From positions 8,824 through 72,823 of the forward strand of contig NMRA01000104.1 in NCBI GenBank assembly GCA_002633005.1: 64,000 nt of DNA. Reading direction: 5' to 3'. Below are positions 10,501 to 21,479 of the stretch, piece by piece. Source of the stretch: Phoronis australis. Taxonomy: Eukaryota > Phoronida > Phoronidae. A model generated the notes under the pieces. It was not told where the DNA came from, did not search any database, and saw only the letters and a program-made list of their open reading frames with translations. The position numbers and the translations under genes are program-made. Position 1 is the first letter of the stretch; every line of letters starts with the position of its first letter.

Positions 10501-11614
10501 TGTAAAAACTGTACATGGTACATACTAAATTAGATAACAGTCTCGATGGACCCATCCCGATAATAATTGACATTGATTTTCAGATGGGTGCAGCTACTGT
10601 GGTGCCCTCTAGTGGCAATTATGTTTCTTTTGTTGCATTCATCGCTGTAGCTCCAAAACTGTTTGTAAGATCTTTGTGAAATTTGGCAATTTTGTTCTCA
10701 TGACAACAGGCTGACAAGTTTATTTTTATGATTGCCTCTCTATCTTTGGAATTTTTGTGCAGATTTTCATAATACTTTGCAAATAGGTTTATGAAAGATA
10801 CGGCAATGGCTTCCCACATTCTGTAAACACTTAGTGGCCATTTTTGTGACACTAATGAATATCCCTAAAAACATACCATTTGCAATGCAGTCATAGGCGC
10901 ATGTCAATGCTTTGCATTGCTCTTGTTATATCTGTAAGTGGTCAAAATTCAGTTTTTCAGAGAAGGTAAGGTTATTGTACCTTTGCAGTCCCAGGTAGCC
11001 TGGATTAGGTCAAACCAAAATTGCAAATTTCAAAATGGCTCAGCAGGTGTTGAAGCAATAAATGAACTCAATTCGGTCTATAGTTTTACGTGTAACTAGG
11101 AAGTCACCGTATTAAAAAGCCGTAATGAAAGTCCCCACCCCAAAAAGCGAACCCAACCATTGATTTTCAACAAAGTCTCAACCTGGGACTTTAATAAATC
11201 TCAAGTTAGTGTTGCCAATTTACGCTTCTCTTTTTATTTGTGTGTGAATTGCTGTAAATTATTCAACGAGCTCTGCCATCCACCTCTTCCTGAACACCAA
11301 CATTGGCACAATGTCACGTCTTACCCTTTGTCCTTTGTGTCATTTGAGATCATCAAACCATTGAAACACCAACATTGGCACAGTGTCATGTCTTACTCTT
11401 TATCCTCTGTGTCATTTGAGATCATCAAACCATTGAAACACCAACATTGGCACACTGTCATGTCTTACTCTTTATCCTCTGTGTCATTTGAGATCATGAA
11501 ATTGTTGAAATATATTAGTCAAGTTACGGGTGTTTTTTACCTGTTTTTTTGTTTTCAGAGGAAGTCAAGAAACTGTGTGCAACTCATTTCAGCAATATAT
11601 TTTTCCTGGACTAG
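1468..11614 (+). CDS. CCZ1: CCZ1, vacuolar fusion protein (3' part, eight exons)
   Basis: CCZ1 pairs with MON1 to form the guanine-nucleotide exchange factor that activates Rab7 on late endosomes, lysosomes and autophagosomes. Join: 1468-1551, 1857-2032, 2215-2349, 3385-3530, 4137-4251, 7114-7266, 7825-7952, 11559-11614 (993 nt, 330 aa plus TAG). Every intron is GT-AG and codon phase is kept throughout. Family-diagnostic stretches are YTAFLYNDQLVW followed by SGLEQDDMRI, then LGPQLSAVASDISEQ, FNHMNLAQKTTVH, DYWIVGKKSDQRE, NQKNANLIEIN and the C-terminus VKKLCATHFSNIFFLD, where animal CCZ1 also ends. Animal CCZ1 is roughly 480 aa, so about the first 145 residues (the first longin domain) are missing and expected left of the window. 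The part seen covers the second and third longin-like domains. No frame break is present, so the gene looks functional. Confidence 0.95.
1857..2032 (+). CDS. CCZ1: CCZ1 exon
   Basis: Bounded by acceptor ttctag and donor gtgagt. It encodes CDILDIHSGISFLPLDK and YTAFLYNDQLVW, highly conserved in the family. The final Trp codon is split (tg|g) with the next exon. Confidence 0.93.
2215..2349 (+). CDS. CCZ1: CCZ1 exon
   Basis: Begins with the last base of the split Trp codon, then SGLEQDDMRIMYRYLVTSLF, the start of the second longin-like domain. Donor gtgagt at 2350. The segment between LFPNYMDQEF and the end is less conserved than the rest. Confidence 0.93.
2500..2657. mobile_element. Foldback MITE-like element
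   Basis: Imperfect inverted repeat in a CCZ1 intron. The left arm starts cctgggctgagttgcataaa and the right arm ends ttttatgcaactgggcccagg; the arms stay partly complementary inwards through a shared aagttat block and a gacgtc core. It is too short to encode a transposase, so it would be non-autonomous. The family is not identified. Confidence 0.6.
3385..3530 (+). CDS. CCZ1: CCZ1 exon
   Basis: Acceptor cttcag, donor gtaagt. Encodes FMTGPPDL, VPRVFVNIDTTHDE and HLVVYRALSATICMLVD, aligning with the second longin-like domain. Ends in phase 1. Confidence 0.93.
4137..4251 (+). CDS. CCZ1: CCZ1 exon
   Basis: Acceptor ttttcag, donor gtatgt. Encodes FFRAVDAFLGPQLSAVASDI then SEQYNKKTVP; GPQL and ASDI are family hallmarks. 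The exon is shorter than the human linker region that follows, as expected for a variable loop. Confidence 0.93.
4784..5261. repeat. 25-bp minisatellite with 146-bp higher-order period
   Basis: About 19 tandem copies of a 25-bp unit (gtagacattcctgacatgtc plus tgtat), varying between gacatgtc and gacaagtc. Two long variant blocks starting at 4835 and 4981 are nearly identical and 146 bp apart, so the array grew partly by duplicating a multi-unit block. Because 25 is not a multiple of 3, both strands stay open in places; those open frames are not genes. It lies in a CCZ1 intron. Confidence 0.9.
5262..7113. other. CCZ1 intron sequence, no feature seen
   Basis: AT-rich intron remainder with no exon, RNA gene or clear repeat apart from a G8 run near 5898. 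Confidence 0.5.
7114..7266 (+). CDS. CCZ1: CCZ1 exon
   Basis: Acceptor gtttcag, donor gtaagg. Encodes FKYVYFNHMNLAQKTTVH and ILKLLGDMNTDLSK, the start of the third longin-like domain. Phase is 2 in and 2 out. Confidence 0.94.
7397..7612 (+). mobile_element. MITE-like repeat, copy 1 (cttgaaattt family)
   Basis: Starts gagcttgaaatttcc, then a run of tttcctctt motifs, and ends catcacctggaaaattttcc. The same sequence, more degenerate, recurs in the same orientation at 58346-58592, where matching ends (gggcttg / caagccc) are visible. It lies in a CCZ1 intron just upstream of the exon at 7825. Confidence 0.65.
7825..7952 (+). CDS. CCZ1: CCZ1 exon
   Basis: Encodes GTEDSEIIAKTFSDYWIVGK then KSDQREFYVVINQKNANLIE, one of the most conserved CCZ1 stretches. 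The acceptor (cactaaag) has a weak pyrimidine tract, but the 5' end is fixed by phase with the previous exon. Donor gtaagt. Confidence 0.93.
8146..8403 (+). pseudogene. Non-LTR retrotransposon reverse transcriptase fragment
   Basis: The frame beginning near 8104 contains SFKPWKAPGQDMVFPKMLQE then LYYASLKLGYVPETW. This is the start of the RT domain of LINEs, where F-K-x-x-K-A-P-G-x-D, a P-x-x-L-Q segment and LGYVPxxW are typical. The expected next block (a basic FIPKPGK-like motif) is absent and the frame runs into unrelated sequence, so it is a 5'- and 3'-truncated relic. It sits in the last CCZ1 intron. Jockey/I-like is my best guess at the clade. Confidence 0.8.
8521..9768 (+). mobile_element. 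Composite tandem-core element, copy B (best preserved)
   Basis: Left end: tttttatgcgcccac and a hairpin at 8533-8550 (8-bp stem, 2-nt loop). The core has eight subunits of 133-153 bp, ending at block sites near 8686, 8819, 8972, 9112, 9255, 9404, 9543 and 9683. Three subunit types alternate, so like subunits recur every 428-436 bp. The right end (9700-9768) has aatgcattcgtgggcgcatt then ttgctcttgtt, shared with copy C. Architecture resembles non-autonomous Helentron-type elements with tandem cores, but no transposase or terminal repeat proves it. Confidence 0.7.
10590..10935 (+). mobile_element. Composite tandem-core element, copy C (3' part)
   Basis: Contains two subunits (block sites gtgccctctagtggcaatt near 10606 and cttagtggccattttt near 10830) and the family right end at 10866-10930. 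The left end is missing, so it is 5'-truncated relative to copy B. It lies in the last CCZ1 intron. Confidence 0.65.
11295..11510 (+). repeat. 72-bp tandem repeat, three copies
   Basis: Units start at 11295, 11367 and 11439 with caccaacattggcac. The period is exactly 72 bp, and one frame is open across all three, giving a 24-residue repeat beginning HQHWH. It ends 48 bp before the last CCZ1 exon, inside the intron, so it is not part of the predicted mRNA. Confidence 0.9.
11559..11614 (+). CDS. CCZ1: CCZ1 last coding exon
   Basis: Follows a 3.6-kb repeat-filled intron. Acceptor ttttcag after a strong pyrimidine tract. Encodes EVKKLCATHFSNIFFLD and the stop TAG at 11612-11614, the normal C-terminus of the family. 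No AATAAA is evident in the first ~1 kb downstream, so the 3' UTR end is not defined. Confidence 0.93.
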
Positions 11615-12385
11615 TTGTGACTGGGATTACCAAACCAATACTGTGATACTGTCTTCAGGCACTGCTTAATATTTGAGACAAATGTACTCTTGTCACCATG
11701 ACTTGCTTGTATTAATACCGTCTCAGCTACCATCTTGGCTGTCAGTCCAATGCCCATCGCAATTGTTATGAAGAACTTGCTTTGTGACATCTCTTCGGGA
11801 TGGACTTCTGGACTATAAGTGTAAAAACATTGATCAATCACTTTATAAAAGCAATGGTATCAGTGTTTTAATTATTTCGTCAATGTCTTCTTAGGACGGT
11901 TTGACAAATAGCATGGAAAATATTTTTAAGTAAAATAAGCTTTTGCACTGTCTACCTGATGTACTCCTGTATTGTAATTCTTTTGTGCAAAAATTGTTGT
12001 ATAAGTTCAGAATTGTAAATGTTTTACTTGGAATATATTGTTAATGAGATCTATGATTCCGTTATCATTTCTTGATATCTTTATGAACATTTTAGTCTTG
12101 GTGTGAGCGTTGTGTTCTGTCAGCAAATCATTCATATAATTTTTGTTTATACTTATTCTAATAGATATGAAAAGCAAAAACTTTAGTTTTTTACCCGTTA
12201 TGGCAGAAATTCAAAATTTTGTTTTCTTAAATTTCTCAACAAAAATAATTTTTGAAGTTTTTCATCAGCTTTAACATAATTTTGACTGTAGATCTGTCTT
12301 TGAGCAGTTGTAAGTTGTATTGAAGTACTAAGCTCTCATAAAATAGATGATGCAAATTTCAGGAATATGTGTCTGTACCAAATTT
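11615..12385. other. Downstream of CCZ1, probable 3' UTR start, otherwise unassigned
   Basis: Follows the CCZ1 stop codon. AT-rich. No clear polyadenylation signal, exon or repeat is seen, so how much of it is 3' UTR cannot be said. Confidence 0.35.
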
Positions 12386-12715
12386 GGTTATGTAGGACCT
12401 TTTCAACAAGTCATTTAGCCAAATATATATATATCATTCACTATAGAATTTAGCCAGCAAAACTATATTTCTGAAAGTAGAAATTCCATAGAATTTGATT
12501 TTTAACTTTATATCAATCTGCTTAGGTTTTTGTCACTCACCTTGCTTTTTAAGAAAATTTAGCAAAAGAGAATGTTACATTAACAGGATTAATGACACCA
12601 AATTTCGTGTGATATAAATTTTGGAGATAAATTCTCAATTATGCTGCTACAGTTTTCTAAATTGTATTTTGGTTTCATGCAACTGGCTAAAATTTTTCAA
12701 TAGTCCTACATAACC
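12386..12715 (+). mobile_element. 330-bp MITE with 13-bp perfect terminal inverted repeats
   Basis: Left terminus ggttatgtaggac (12386-12398) is the exact reverse complement of the right terminus gtcctacataacc (12703-12715). The interior is AT-rich and non-coding. Related copies lie at 18466-18840 (+) and 21480-21870 (-). Confidence 0.75.
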
Positions 12716-14739
12716 TTGAAGAATTTGCATGTAGATCAAGAGTGGTGAGGGCTACATATCAGAATTGTTAGTTCCTGAGGGATATAACTCTTTTGTCAGT
12801 TATGGGTGTTGCACATAGCCAGGCATCCTGTAACATTTTTGTGAAGACACATGTGCAAATATAGTTTGCCTTGCTAATGCCATTGCTTACCCATTATATA
12901 CCTATTGAGACAGTAATGTCAATCACTACATATCAGATTGCTGATGATGAATTCAGATGTCCCTTCGCCTTTCCAGGCATGGAAAGTAATAAAAGTTGGC
13001 TCTTGAGTCTCCTCGTGCCATCATTTTCATGTTGTATGTTTCGAGAGGCTGCCACAGAAGTGTAGTCGTAACACCCCAATTTCAAGTCGACTTGATTCGC
13101 CGTGTGCATACTAGATTGTCAAACTTGAATGTTTCAGGAGTGCACAAGTTTCATCACTTAAATAGATTTTGAAATTTGAATTCAGAATTTACACACACAT
13201 ATAATTGAAATGTGTAGATTTGGGGAGGAAAATGAATTAAATGCATACTAAATGAAACTTCATCTGAACTTGGCTAGAGGAACACCTGAGGACGCTTTGA
13301 AACCATTCGAAAACGTTGGGTTGGAATTTGTGTCTCATGATTGAGAATGAGAACCGTGCAGTTCTAACGGCATTGAAACGTAATTATATTCAGTGACGTG
13401 AAACCTTGAATGGGTACCCGATTGTTTTGTAGCGTTGCTGGGAAATTAGAATACCCGTACATCCTCGAGGGTCAGCACGATAGACGTGCATCCTTTTTAG
13501 AGATTTGGTCGGTTAAATGATACCCATTTAGAGGGAGTTTCCGTGGAATGTCATTTAATAACCCAGTAAAGAAATGATTGTATAATCCAATAGAAACTGA
13601 GATTCGGAAACGGTTTCCTGGCCGTGAAACTTAAAACATATCCATCCAAGTGGCACGTCTCGTACATCCCTGCCGTTGCCGCGAAGTACCCAGAGTATGG
13701 AAATTCCGTATGAAAAATATTTTTCAGTACCATGGCGCGATTGAAGTTTGCTTTTCTAAAAATGGGGGATTAAACTACAAAGTAGCAGTAACATAGCCGG
13801 GTTTTGTCCATGCAGAAGCACCGGCCGGCTTGTAAAACAAGAACGGTGGGGGATCGCGGAGTCGAGTTTAGCTGAAACAGGCAAAATATGCCCTCCAGAA
13901 TCGTGCTCCTGTCGGAATGAAATAAAGATTATAACATTTTCATTCCTGCTTCTGTACTAGGTCAGCAGTTGCCCAATTTAGATAAAATGAAATGCATATA
14001 TCAATACACAATGAAACGTAGCCTACATTTAAAAGCCTCAAGTATATTGAAGTTATCACAACCCCAAATGTACAGGACTACAAGGCACAGATGTAAATAT
14101 TTGAATGATTGATGCACACGGTGAGGAGAATAATAGACAGCAAGTTTGTGTAAAAAGAGCTCACTACGTTTTCCGACATCACGGTGGTTTGGTACTCGGA
14201 ACTGAATTTTAAACAATCCTCATTTCTCACACTAAGACTAAAATAAACGTTCAGACTTTTATCTTCAAACTTAATGTGATTTGTACCATACAGTCTACCT
14301 TAAAACTACTCTTGGTTGAAAATGTTATCGATGTTTGAAAATGTCGTGGATTTTTTGGCAGATATTGTCTTGTTAAATTGAAGAGTGGGTGACTGTAATG
14401 CCCTTGACAAGGGCCTAGTCAAAGTTTCTCGCAGATATTACTTTTATTTCAAATAATCGATTTCTATTTATTTGGCGCCCCTTTGTTTGTCCATAAAAAG
14501 TATAAAATAAAGCGAAGTCTGTGCTTGAAAATTTCCCCACCATTGAAGCTGCAACATACGGCATTACTATACTGTCATGTAGGAATGCCATCTAAATAGC
14601 GATCAGGAAATGTGCACTTATCAACTGAAACTCGCGGCTTAACGATGCGCGGTACTCAACTACCGGTATATTTGTGACAGAGTTGCACCTGGAAAATTAG
14701 GGAACACCCACTCGTTTAGAAAGTGGATTATGGACATAG
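12716..14739. other. Intergenic, nothing recognised
   Basis: No exon with family resemblance, RNA gene or repeat with clear ends. An AATAAA lies at about 13920 but cannot be tied to a gene. Confidence 0.4.
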
Positions 14740-15175
14740 GCTGATTTTTTGCTCAGGGGTTTCTACTGCAAAGGGGTATACGGGACGTTCCGCTCAGAAG
14801 GGTGATTTCTTCATGGCCCTTTGCCAACAAAGGGTGTCTTTTCCAACAAAATTCCTTTTAAAGGGTTCACATTGGAAATTCGAAACTGTACAAAACATTT
14901 TCCTTCGCACCTTCACAAACCATCACATGATATTAAATGTTTTCTGTGGTTTGAAAAGTTTTGTTCAAAATTATGGTCTCATTCTTAAAAGCAAAGCAGC
15001 GCTTCTTTACTTTTTCAGACTTAATTGGGTAAAATAATAATCATCTGTACAAGAATCCCAACGAAAGGCTGAGATTTATGGAATGATTTTTTGCAAAGGT
15101 GTTCCTAGAACGAACCCCGCGTAAGGGGTAGTTTTCATGGAAGCTCCTTGGAAATGAGTATCCTAACCGTCCAGG
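14740..15175 (+). repeat. Dispersed repeat fragments
   Basis: The part at about 15115-15170 (ggggtagttttcatggaagctcc, then gagtatcctaacc) matches 31265-31310 (ggggagcttttccacggaag, then gggtctcctaacc) in the same orientation. The rest (14750-14850) has similar aagggtg/ttcc wording but no defined ends. Confidence 0.4.
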
Positions 15176-15633
15176 TATACACTCCTTACAGTCGTTTCAG
15201 TATCCCGTTCCTATTTAGTAGTTTTCGCAGAAAAGTCGCCATTTCGTGGGGTTTGTTCTAGCAGCAACTTTACACTTTTGTAAGGATTAATTAGGCAAAC
15301 CTTTGCACTGCAGAATTTTAAGATTTTCCATGATCTTTTTGACAAGTCTGTGTACTTAACCGAGTGTCTACAAACTATAGATATTATCTCGGTAAAAGTA
15401 CCGTGTGTACTTTGTGAAAGAAAAAAGCCTGTGGAATTTGATTTTTGGCGTTTTGCCAACCTGCCAATCATTAATTGGGTCACGTGACCATGTACAATCA
15501 TTGTACTGGAGGAATGCAGTCCCAGAGTTCTATGGTAAAATTTAACAAAATTTGATAGCAGAAACAACGATATAAATAACTTGACCAAATTTCAGTAGAC
15601 GTAAAAACGCCCTTGCTGTCTAAAAACCCGTCT

Positions 15634-15851
15634 CGTTATGGATTTCAGCTTCTTTTTGATTTTTTTTCGTAAAAATTACAAAAGGTCTACTTTTGGTAGC
15701 CCGCTCATTCAACAAATGGAAATTTTTAAACATTTGTTTCGAATAGCGTTATGGATTTCAGCTGCTTTTGATTTTTTTCGTAAAAATTACAAAAGGTCTA
15801 CTTTTGGTAGCCCGCTCATTCAAAATGGAAATTTTTAAACATTTGTTTCCG
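15634..15851. repeat. 113-bp tandem duplication
   Basis: Two adjacent copies starting cgttatggatttcagct at 15634 and 15747, differing by a few small indels. Intergenic; no coding role seen. Confidence 0.85.
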
Positions 15852-18465
15852 TTTTGGAAATCAGCGCATAAACTGTAGTATCTGAGAGTTTCATGTGAAC
15901 CTGAACAACCACATTCTGAAATTTGCCAAATTTGAAATTTTTCTAGAGTCTGTTTAGGTGCATTAACTACCTATTAATAATGAGTCTATTAATTATTTTT
16001 ATATGAAAAACTGTCTATTCACCATTCACAGCATAGGCTGTGTTAATTCCAACGGAGTTCACAGTGTTGAAAACGACTTAGCGCACTTTGTTTTGACCGT
16101 GACTCACAAAGTTAACTATTGTTCAGCGACTTTTGAAGAAGCTCTTGGCATGTCAGATGGTCAGATAATGAAAAAAAAAACACCGTATCAGGTTGCACAG
16201 ACTTTCAGGGTGAACCAAAGTACCATCGGTAGAAACCATGCGACAAGAGATATGAGACATGAGAACGAAAAGTTGGTCACAACCCCTATGTCAACGTAGG
16301 TCAGACTTTAGGGCCTACTACGTTAGAGATTGCTTTGGCAACCAAAGTCCTATAGCCTATCGGTTTTGTTGCGGTGATAAACCAGGAGACAGGCCATCAC
16401 TGAACTGTAAGATTTATTACAGGAATGAGTGAAATAGTCTGTCATTGCCCAAGCCTGCGTCAGATCCGTTCATTATCAGTTTTTGAGACCTGCATTAGGA
16501 CGATAAGTTGTTCAATGCTTTCATAGGTCTACTTCCGACCCACAAATTTAGTGATATGAAATATCAAAATACAAAACATTCATTATAATAGGTCTGTTTT
16601 CAATAGCCTTTAAAAGGCATTTTAACGCTGTTTTATGTATCTTATGTAACGTTTCATTGCGCATAAAACTGCAAAATGCCGAGTTTTATAAACGCCTTAT
16701 TGATTTATTATTCGCCGGTTTATCGCCCGAGCCAAACCCAGGGTTTCTGTGCGCGACGGGGCTACTTTAGAATCTGTCCCTTACCGTTAGATGTCGTATG
16801 TCTGTATGTCATTGTGCAGAATGGCGGAAATTGTGGACGCGATTTTCACACAGGTGCGTATCAGGTAAGATTGTATTCAATGCTGGATGGCGTATAAGAG
16901 CGGTAACAGTTTACTGTGAGCATTCGTCCATCATCAGAGCCTCATGTCCATAAATCTTCACTATCGTTTAGTTGGCCTACTAATTTGCTATCGACTATCG
17001 TCACAACCCGTCATCTAAGTTTAGACAGACGGTCGTGAAGTGAATAAATATAATGGCTGCCCACTGTTGAATCATAGAGCTCGGGTCATTACAAAGGGCT
17101 GGTCCTCTGTAATATTTAAAGCCAACTGGAAAAACTCATGCTTGGTATATGGATAAGTATTGATAACCCGAGACAAAAGACATTTCATCACAAATTTGTA
17201 CCGTCCGATTCGTCTCATTCTAGAGAAGGCATAACGGTAACGCCGCGGCACCGCAGGCGTGTAGCATGTAGGTAAGCCTAGATGTTTATCAAAAGCAGTT
17301 TCATTTTTTGTGGTTGTCAGCTTGTGGTGCATTCTAGATTCAAAGTTTATGTTGATTACGACTACTATTATGTAGATTTTTTTGATGTGGATGTCTCATT
17401 GTCTGGTATATTCTCATATTGCCATTGTCCATTTTGTAAACAAAACATTTTGACAAATTCAAATTTTGTGCGAGCCTGTGCCAAGCACTTGGCCAAGTGT
17501 TGTGCATAATGAACTAGACCGGGATGATAAATGCCAGAAAGTTGAAACTCGACTGGAATTATGAATTTAAAGGAAAAAGTTCGAAAGTCCATGGCTTGTG
17601 GGAAGTTTTAGTCTTGGAATAAATGCATTGACTTGGTAACAAAATTCCAAAATTTCGTAATTTACTAAAGGCGACTAATCTTCCAAAAATTCAAACTTGT
17701 TGCACAGGTTTTCAAACTCAACGCAAATAATCCAAGCTCGTCATGAGAAAATTCAAACTCAACGCCGTGACAAGTCAAAATAGGCTGTGGAAAACACTGG
17801 TTTGTGAACTTCACATGTTAATCATCACATAGTTTGGTAGGTTATTGATAAGAAGTACCCCTGTAGTCTAAGTCTGTGATGTACATGTAGTGTGCCTGTG
17901 TGCGAATAAACTTTTTTGATTGTGGTTTCACTTTCAGTACTCTTCATGAAAATCCACTGTGGCAAGCCCAAATCTCATCATTATAAATTGGGTTATTTCC
18001 AGTGGTCGGAAGCTGGTGTAACACTGATATATTGGCCGAGAAATAACATGTTTCCCATCTGGAAATCTAACACCTATACTCAAGCCATTCATCTGCAAGC
18101 CAATTTGTCGGATAACTGAATCTCGACAAAAAAAATTTCTGAAATTAGTTCTCTGTAGCACAGAAACGAACCTACTAGTTCCACAGCAGCAGCCAAATGC
18201 TCTGTCACTGGGCCAAGTCTCATGTTATAAATAGCACATCTTAAGCATATTTAAATGCTAAAGACACGTGCTTTGATTTCAATGTCTGACAGACAACCGC
18301 TAGAATTGGCGATTTGTAATTTGAAATCTCAGAAACAACGGATATTGTTGTTTTATGCTGGTCAAAGCTAATGACGTCAAGTAATACTATGTCGCACAAC
18401 AGTAATCCTGAAAATACGCTTTTTTGCCTGTAAAACCCATATGTAATGTACTTTTTACCGCTATG
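15852..18465. other. Intergenic, apart from the 16821 exon candidate
   Basis: No recognised gene or RNA. Several open frames of 65-100 codons occur, but none has family resemblance or supporting splice structure. Confidence 0.35.
16821..16864 (+). CDS. Possible start exon of an unidentified gene
   Basis: An ATG with strong context (A at -3, G at +4) opens a short frame reading MAEIVDAIFTQVRI. It is followed by the consensus donor gtaaga at 16865, with an alternative donor gtgcgt at 16854. The 130 bp upstream are richer in CpG than the surroundings, as in a promoter or 5' UTR. I do not recognise the peptide, and no downstream exon could be matched, so this may be chance. Confidence 0.25.
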
Positions 18466-18840
18466 GAAGACCTTATCATGACCATTTGTTTTTAGTAATA
18501 TTTAGCAAAAAAAGAAACTGTATCAATAACATGACTAATTTTTGTTTGATAAAAATGTACAAGAAATCTCAAAAATACTGTTGCAGTTTTCTAAACCATC
18601 ATTTCTTGTCATTCCGTGCCATTTGTAAGCTTTTTCATTAAAAAATATAAATTCGGTACTTTATTTTTTGTTAGCCCTTCATGCAAAAATGGACCACATT
18701 AAAAATAATACCTTACTACGTTTTGGAAGAAGTGCATAAAGAATGGTATCTGAAAATTACAGAGGAATCCAGTCAGTAATTCCTGAGAAATGGTGTTCCA
18801 GTTTGCCAAATTTGGGCATTTTCTGGAGTCCTACATAACC
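18466..18840 (+). mobile_element. MITE copy related to 12386-12715
   Basis: Shares the internal stretch from atttagcaaaa through ctgttgcagttttctaaa, and the right terminus gtcctacataacc (18828-18840). The left terminus is degraded: only gaccttatcatgacc remains recognisable. Confidence 0.65.
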
Positions 18841-21339
18841 TATGCCTAGTAATCTAATGTGTTATTAGTATTACATAGAATGGTCTCTTCACTGGAGCTA
18901 AACAGGAACCAAAGACCTAATTACTGTTACTACTGTAACAATTATGCCATTTTTATAGAAAAACATAACATGACATATACTTAAATTTAGACCACAATAT
19001 AGCAGAAGAATTAACTTCCTGAGGGGAACGTTTCCTGGCTATAAAAGTCAAGGAGCAATGTCTCCTTGTCCTCTTCTTGGCTACACCTCAGAGGATTTGT
19101 GAACAGTGCTCTAGTTTGAATTGGTATTTGGCATTGAAATTCATGTACCGGTAATTAGTACTTCGTTTAAGACACAAATTTTTAGTTTTCACATCCTTGA
19201 TGGCCCAGTGAGATAAGTATAAGCTGCCGTGGTTGGTTGGCTGAACAGTTACTCGTTGGGTTTCCCCTGTTTGACTCATTTTCATCTGTTTAGATTCAGT
19301 TCTTATACATATGTATTCGAGATCTTACTTTCAGTAGTGGCTGAGTACGTAACAGATGTTCTGGGATATTTCATTACTGTACTTAATTAAATACTGACTG
19401 AAACGCTTTATTTTTAGTTGGATACTATAGTTCATTCTTGAAGATGCTCTTCACAGATCTGTGATGAAATTGGCGAACACCTCCTAGAAAGAAATTTTAC
19501 AGCAGGTATTTAAGAGGTTTTTTGTTTGTATGCTTCCTTTAAAAGTTTTGTGTTTGTGTACAAAACAGCGCTGTCAGCCACTTTGGTAAAATCTGACCAG
19601 TTTAAGACGCAAACAATTATTGAAATTACCCTTTTTCATATTTAAGGGCTTTAGATAACATTCTTGTCCGTGAATACCCACAAATTTTCAAAATGTTTTC
19701 TGGTGTAGCTATAGCAGAGAACTTTAACTTGGAAAACATTTAACTTGGTGCTACATTTCTTTGATGGAAAATAATAGCTAATAAATTTTCAGTTGTTCGC
19801 TTTATTGCATTTTGTATTGGTGAGATTTTACCAAACTCAGTACTGTATGACTTGGTTCTGAGCAGTACTTTTGTAGACAATGGAGAGCAAATCCAACGCT
19901 GGCTTGATATTTTGAAATACAAATAAAGATACCGGCTTTGTCCTGGAATAGCTAACTTATGAGGTCATCTTAATTTAAATAATTTAACATTTTTAAATGT
20001 CATACTTGGCATTATTATTTATAATTTGAACAGAGCATGCATCAGCATAAATCAGCCCTCTGGAACAGGTTGCCCTGACATTTCAAGAATGACTTTAGTG
20101 TGGCTGCTAGTTTGTTCTAATACACACTGTATCATGTAACAGACAGGTGTGAGTGGTATACAATGGGCAATAGTCTTTAAGTCTGGGCCATTTGATGTCT
20201 AATCACTTTGACATTATTTTGAAAAAAATATTCACATATATTTATACATACGTAAACTATTTTCTTTCAATCAGATATTAAACTTATATTAATCGATATG
20301 CTCTACGCCAGATGGATTAAAATTTAGTTTCTCCTTGTCAACCTGTACCTCTGTGGTTTGCCTTAAGTCTAACCACATTGCCACATTCACATTTGATGAA
20401 AGGCTATGTATCATTTTTATTACCAACTGACCTGGTGAGCTATGTTTCAGTAAAGTATAGAGATTGTTTTTCAACTTAGAATGTATTCATAATGCCCTCA
20501 CTGCTGGCGGTCACCTCACTCCGGTGTTCATGCAGCACCAACTTACCTGTTCTTTGGTTGCATTAGTTGGCCCTAGTGGACTAAAATCAATCATTGATTT
20601 CTCGTTAATTGTGGTCCTTTGTGTTGTGCCCAACTAAATAAACTGTTCAACCGAATTTGTTCAATCAAGCATGTGGTTCAGTCATCTTTTAGTTATTCTG
20701 GATCCGTTTACTGGGTCACAAGGGTGTGTAATGCACATCATGTGTCTGTCTGTGATATTACAGTGGGAAACTTCTTCATAATCCATTATTTTCTAATTGG
20801 TGTAGAAGGGATTTACCCCTAATGCCTTGAAGAATGCTCGGGTCATGTGAGGAACAGTCATTTCGATGTTCAGGCTATTTGAAAATGACTATAGTTCGAA
20901 AGTAAAGATTTCAGGAAAGGAAGTTACTTATTCTAAGTACTTGATTATATTATGCAAGGCAAGCAAGCATTCAAGTTTGTTACAGTTATTTTTGGAGGTC
21001 TGCTTGTTATGAGAGAATTGATAATTAAGGTTAGGTTTGTCATTAAACAGAGCTGGTCTTGCCATAATTCACAATAACCGTCCAAGTGTCACTTAACTTG
21101 TCAAATGAATTGCAAAACTTTATTTTATTTTTTAAGAATCAACATGTTACACTTTGATTGTATCTGCTATCTTATTTTATCAACTTTTTGCATCAAAAAA
21201 GAAATTCTCTTTAAATGTTCATTCATATCTTTGAAATTCAGGTGTGGGTAAAAGTAAAAAAATCGCTTAAGGTAATGAAGAACCATTAAAACGTCCAAAT
21301 TTGGTTAAATTTGAAACCAGGGGCAGATCCAGGATTTTG
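18841..21339. other. Intergenic, nothing recognised
   Basis: AT-rich sequence with no supported exon, RNA gene or bounded repeat. Confidence 0.4.
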
Positions 21340-21479
21340 AGTCGGGGGAGAGGGGGGGAGGGGAGGCAGGGCAGAGTATTAGCCAAGATTTTATCCATCA
21401 AACATTCACACCCCTGAACTGCCAGATGGAATCTGGGAGAATTTTAGGGGCTGGCCATGCCCCCCCCAAATGAAACTTA

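Noticed and set aside
17937-17990. Possible second exon for the 16821 start exon (STLHENPLWQAQISSL then stop)
   Set aside because: Phase fits, but the product would be only about 30 residues with no known relative.
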